From the NCBI GenBank assembly GCA_012735455.1, contig JAAYHG010000027.1, forward strand, positions 1 through 7,117: a stretch of DNA of 7,117 bases, given 5' to 3'. Position 1 is the stretch's first letter; each line of letters begins with the position of its first letter. The position numbers and the translations under genes were made by a program. Shown here in pieces: positions 6,057-7,117 of the stretch. The stretch is from Bacillota bacterium. GTDB lineage: Bacteria > Bacillota > DTU030 > DUMP01. Below the pieces are notes generated by a model. The model worked only from the letters and a program-made list of their open reading frames with translations. It ran no database searches and had not been told where the DNA came from.

Positions 6057-7117
6057 GGCCTCACTCCCTTTCCACCTATACCGCCGGCACGGGGCATGAC
6101 ACGCAAGCGCTCTCCATCGGCCAGGACTCGCACCTGGCCCACCTGATCGGTTCTGAGAACTGTAGCCCCGCTGCTAAAGAGCCGGCCCACGGTTTCCGGA
6201 TTCGGGTGGCCAAAGTTATTATTACCCACCGAAATGACAGCCAGTTCCGGTTGCACAACATTCAGGAACTCACTCCCGGTGGCACTGGCTGCACCATGGT
6301 GTGCCACCTTGAGGACATCAGTATCAAAGAGCACGCCGTGCCGCAGGAGTAATTCCTCGGCCCGACCACCTGCATCGCCCATGAAGAGGAAGCTATTGTC
6401 GCCGTAATGAACGCCAATAACCAAGGAGTTGTCGTTCTCGTAACTCGCAGAAACAATCGGCTCCTCCGGCGGACTATACACCACAAACTCTACCCCTGCC
6501 CCCAGATCCACCTTAAGTCCCCGACTGCCGCTGTAAAGGGGCAGACCCCTTTCCTTGAGCAGGCTCAGGATAAGGGGAGGACCCTCCTTGGCAAAGTTCG
6601 GCGGGGCGAGCACCGCACCAACAGGCAACCCTGTCAATACCGCCGGGGCTCCTCCAGCGTGGTCCATGTCACCATGAGTCAAAAAAAGGATCTCCAAGCG
6701 GTGAACACCCTGCGAACGCAAGTAGGGTAGCACAATGCTTTCACCCGCATCATAGACTCTGTCACCGAAGGCCTGTCTTGGGCCGGCATCGATAAGTGCA
6801 GCCTGCCCTGAAGGCGATCGAATAAGTATCGCATCCCCTTGGCCAACAGAAAGAAAATCCACGGTAAGCTGCTGCGGCACGAGACCGGTACCGCGCCACC
6901 CTAGGCCTAGTATCAGAAGGACAGCACACACTGCTGCTCTCCGACGCAACGGTGACCACTTGGCTGAGTGTTGAAACGTCCAAGGGAGGCCTACCAGTGC
7001 TAAGTAGTAGGGAACCAAGAACAAGAGCGGCGGCTGCTTCATGTAGACAAAGGCCAAGGGCAAGCGACTAAAGATGTCAGCGCTGTAAGTGAGTAGACGC
7101 AAGAGAACAGCAGCCGC
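6053..7117 (-). CDS. comEC: ComEC/Rec2 DNA uptake protein, C-terminal part (5' end beyond window)
   Basis: The frame stays open to the right edge, so only the last 354 residues are present. A full ComEC is roughly twice this length, with an N-terminal OB-like domain and the channel-forming competence domain. Counting from the window edge, hydrophobic segments lie at about 1-25, 29-48 and 61-74. A metallo-beta-lactamase domain then begins near 84 (V-D-F-L-S-V-G-Q-G-D-A). Its metal-site motifs are intact: T-H-G-D-M-D-H at 147-153 (the HxDxDH form usual in ComEC), M-G-D-A-G at 246-250, A-H-H-G at 272-275 and G-H-P-N-P at 303-307. ComEC moves single-stranded DNA across the cytoplasmic membrane, and the lactamase-like domain is thought to degrade the non-transported strand. 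A TTG at 7102 is an internal codon, not the start. A stand-alone metallohydrolase is unlikely, given the membrane segments and the holA neighbour. Confidence 0.94.
   Translation of the reverse strand, partial: AAAVLLRLLTYSADIFSRLPLAFVYMKQPPLLFLVPYYLALVGLPWTFQHSAKWSPLRRRAAVCAVLLILGLGWRGTGLVPQQLTVDFLSVGQGDAILIRSPSGQAALIDAGPRQAFGDRVYDAGESIVLPYLRSQGVHRLEILFLTHGDMDHAGGAPAVLTGLPVGAVLAPPNFAKEGPPLILSLLKERGLPLYSGSRGLKVDLGAGVEFVVYSPPEEPIVSASYENDNSLVIGVHYGDNSFLFMGDAGGRAEELLLRHGVLFDTDVLKVAHHGAASATGSEFLNVVQPELAVISVGNNNFGHPNPETVGRLFSSGATVLRTDQVGQVRVLADGERLRVMPRAGGIGGKGVRP

Noticed and set aside
1..7117. CRISPR repeats, insertion-sequence ends, tRNA genes, riboswitches or phage-type genes.
   Set aside because: No spaced direct repeats, terminal inverted repeats, tRNA-like cloverleaf or transposase/integrase frames were seen; the genes are near-contiguous housekeeping and sporulation genes.

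Overview
The window is chromosomal, housekeeping-type DNA from an endospore-forming member of the Bacillota, most likely a Clostridia-class lineage of the Moorella / Thermoanaerobacterales kind. The evidence is the gene order comEC-holA-rpsT(opposite strand)-spoIIP-lepA-hemW-hrcA, a conserved Bacillota neighbourhood; a clear SpoIIP, a protein confined to spore formers; strong GGAGG-type ribosome binding sites; and a perfect CIRCE operator. Base composition is moderately GC-rich by eye. The genus cannot be fixed from the sequence alone.

Reading right to left on the minus strand, the window opens inside comEC (DNA uptake channel, 5' end off the right edge). Its stop overlaps the start of holA (DNA polymerase III delta subunit) by an ATGA junction. 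holA converges on rpsT (ribosomal protein S20, the only plus-strand gene), and the two share a bidirectional hairpin terminator. Left of rpsT is a divergent intergenic region of about 195 bases. Then come spoIIP (forespore engulfment hydrolase), a GC-rich hairpin, a near-consensus sigma-A promoter, lepA (elongation factor 4) and hemW (radical-SAM heme chaperone), whose start codon abuts the lepA stop. Just past the hemW stop is a second strong sigma-A promoter, followed by the CIRCE operator. The first codons of hrcA (GTG start at 34) run off the left edge; they head the hrcA-grpE-dnaK-dnaJ heat-shock operon expected there.

Functionally this is a string of separately transcribed units: comEC-holA (competence/replication), rpsT (ribosome), spoIIP (sporulation), lepA-hemW (translation/heme handling) and hrcA onward (heat shock, under HrcA/CIRCE control). 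The genes are intact except the two cut by the window edges.

I found no mobile element, CRISPR array, toxin-antitoxin pair, tRNA or undescribed system. The points worth a second look are modest: the spore protease gene gpr, usually between rpsT and spoIIP, is absent; the CIRCE element is an unusually extended palindrome; spoIIP probably starts seven codons inside its longest open frame; and a strong hairpin without a U-tract separates spoIIP from the lepA promoter.
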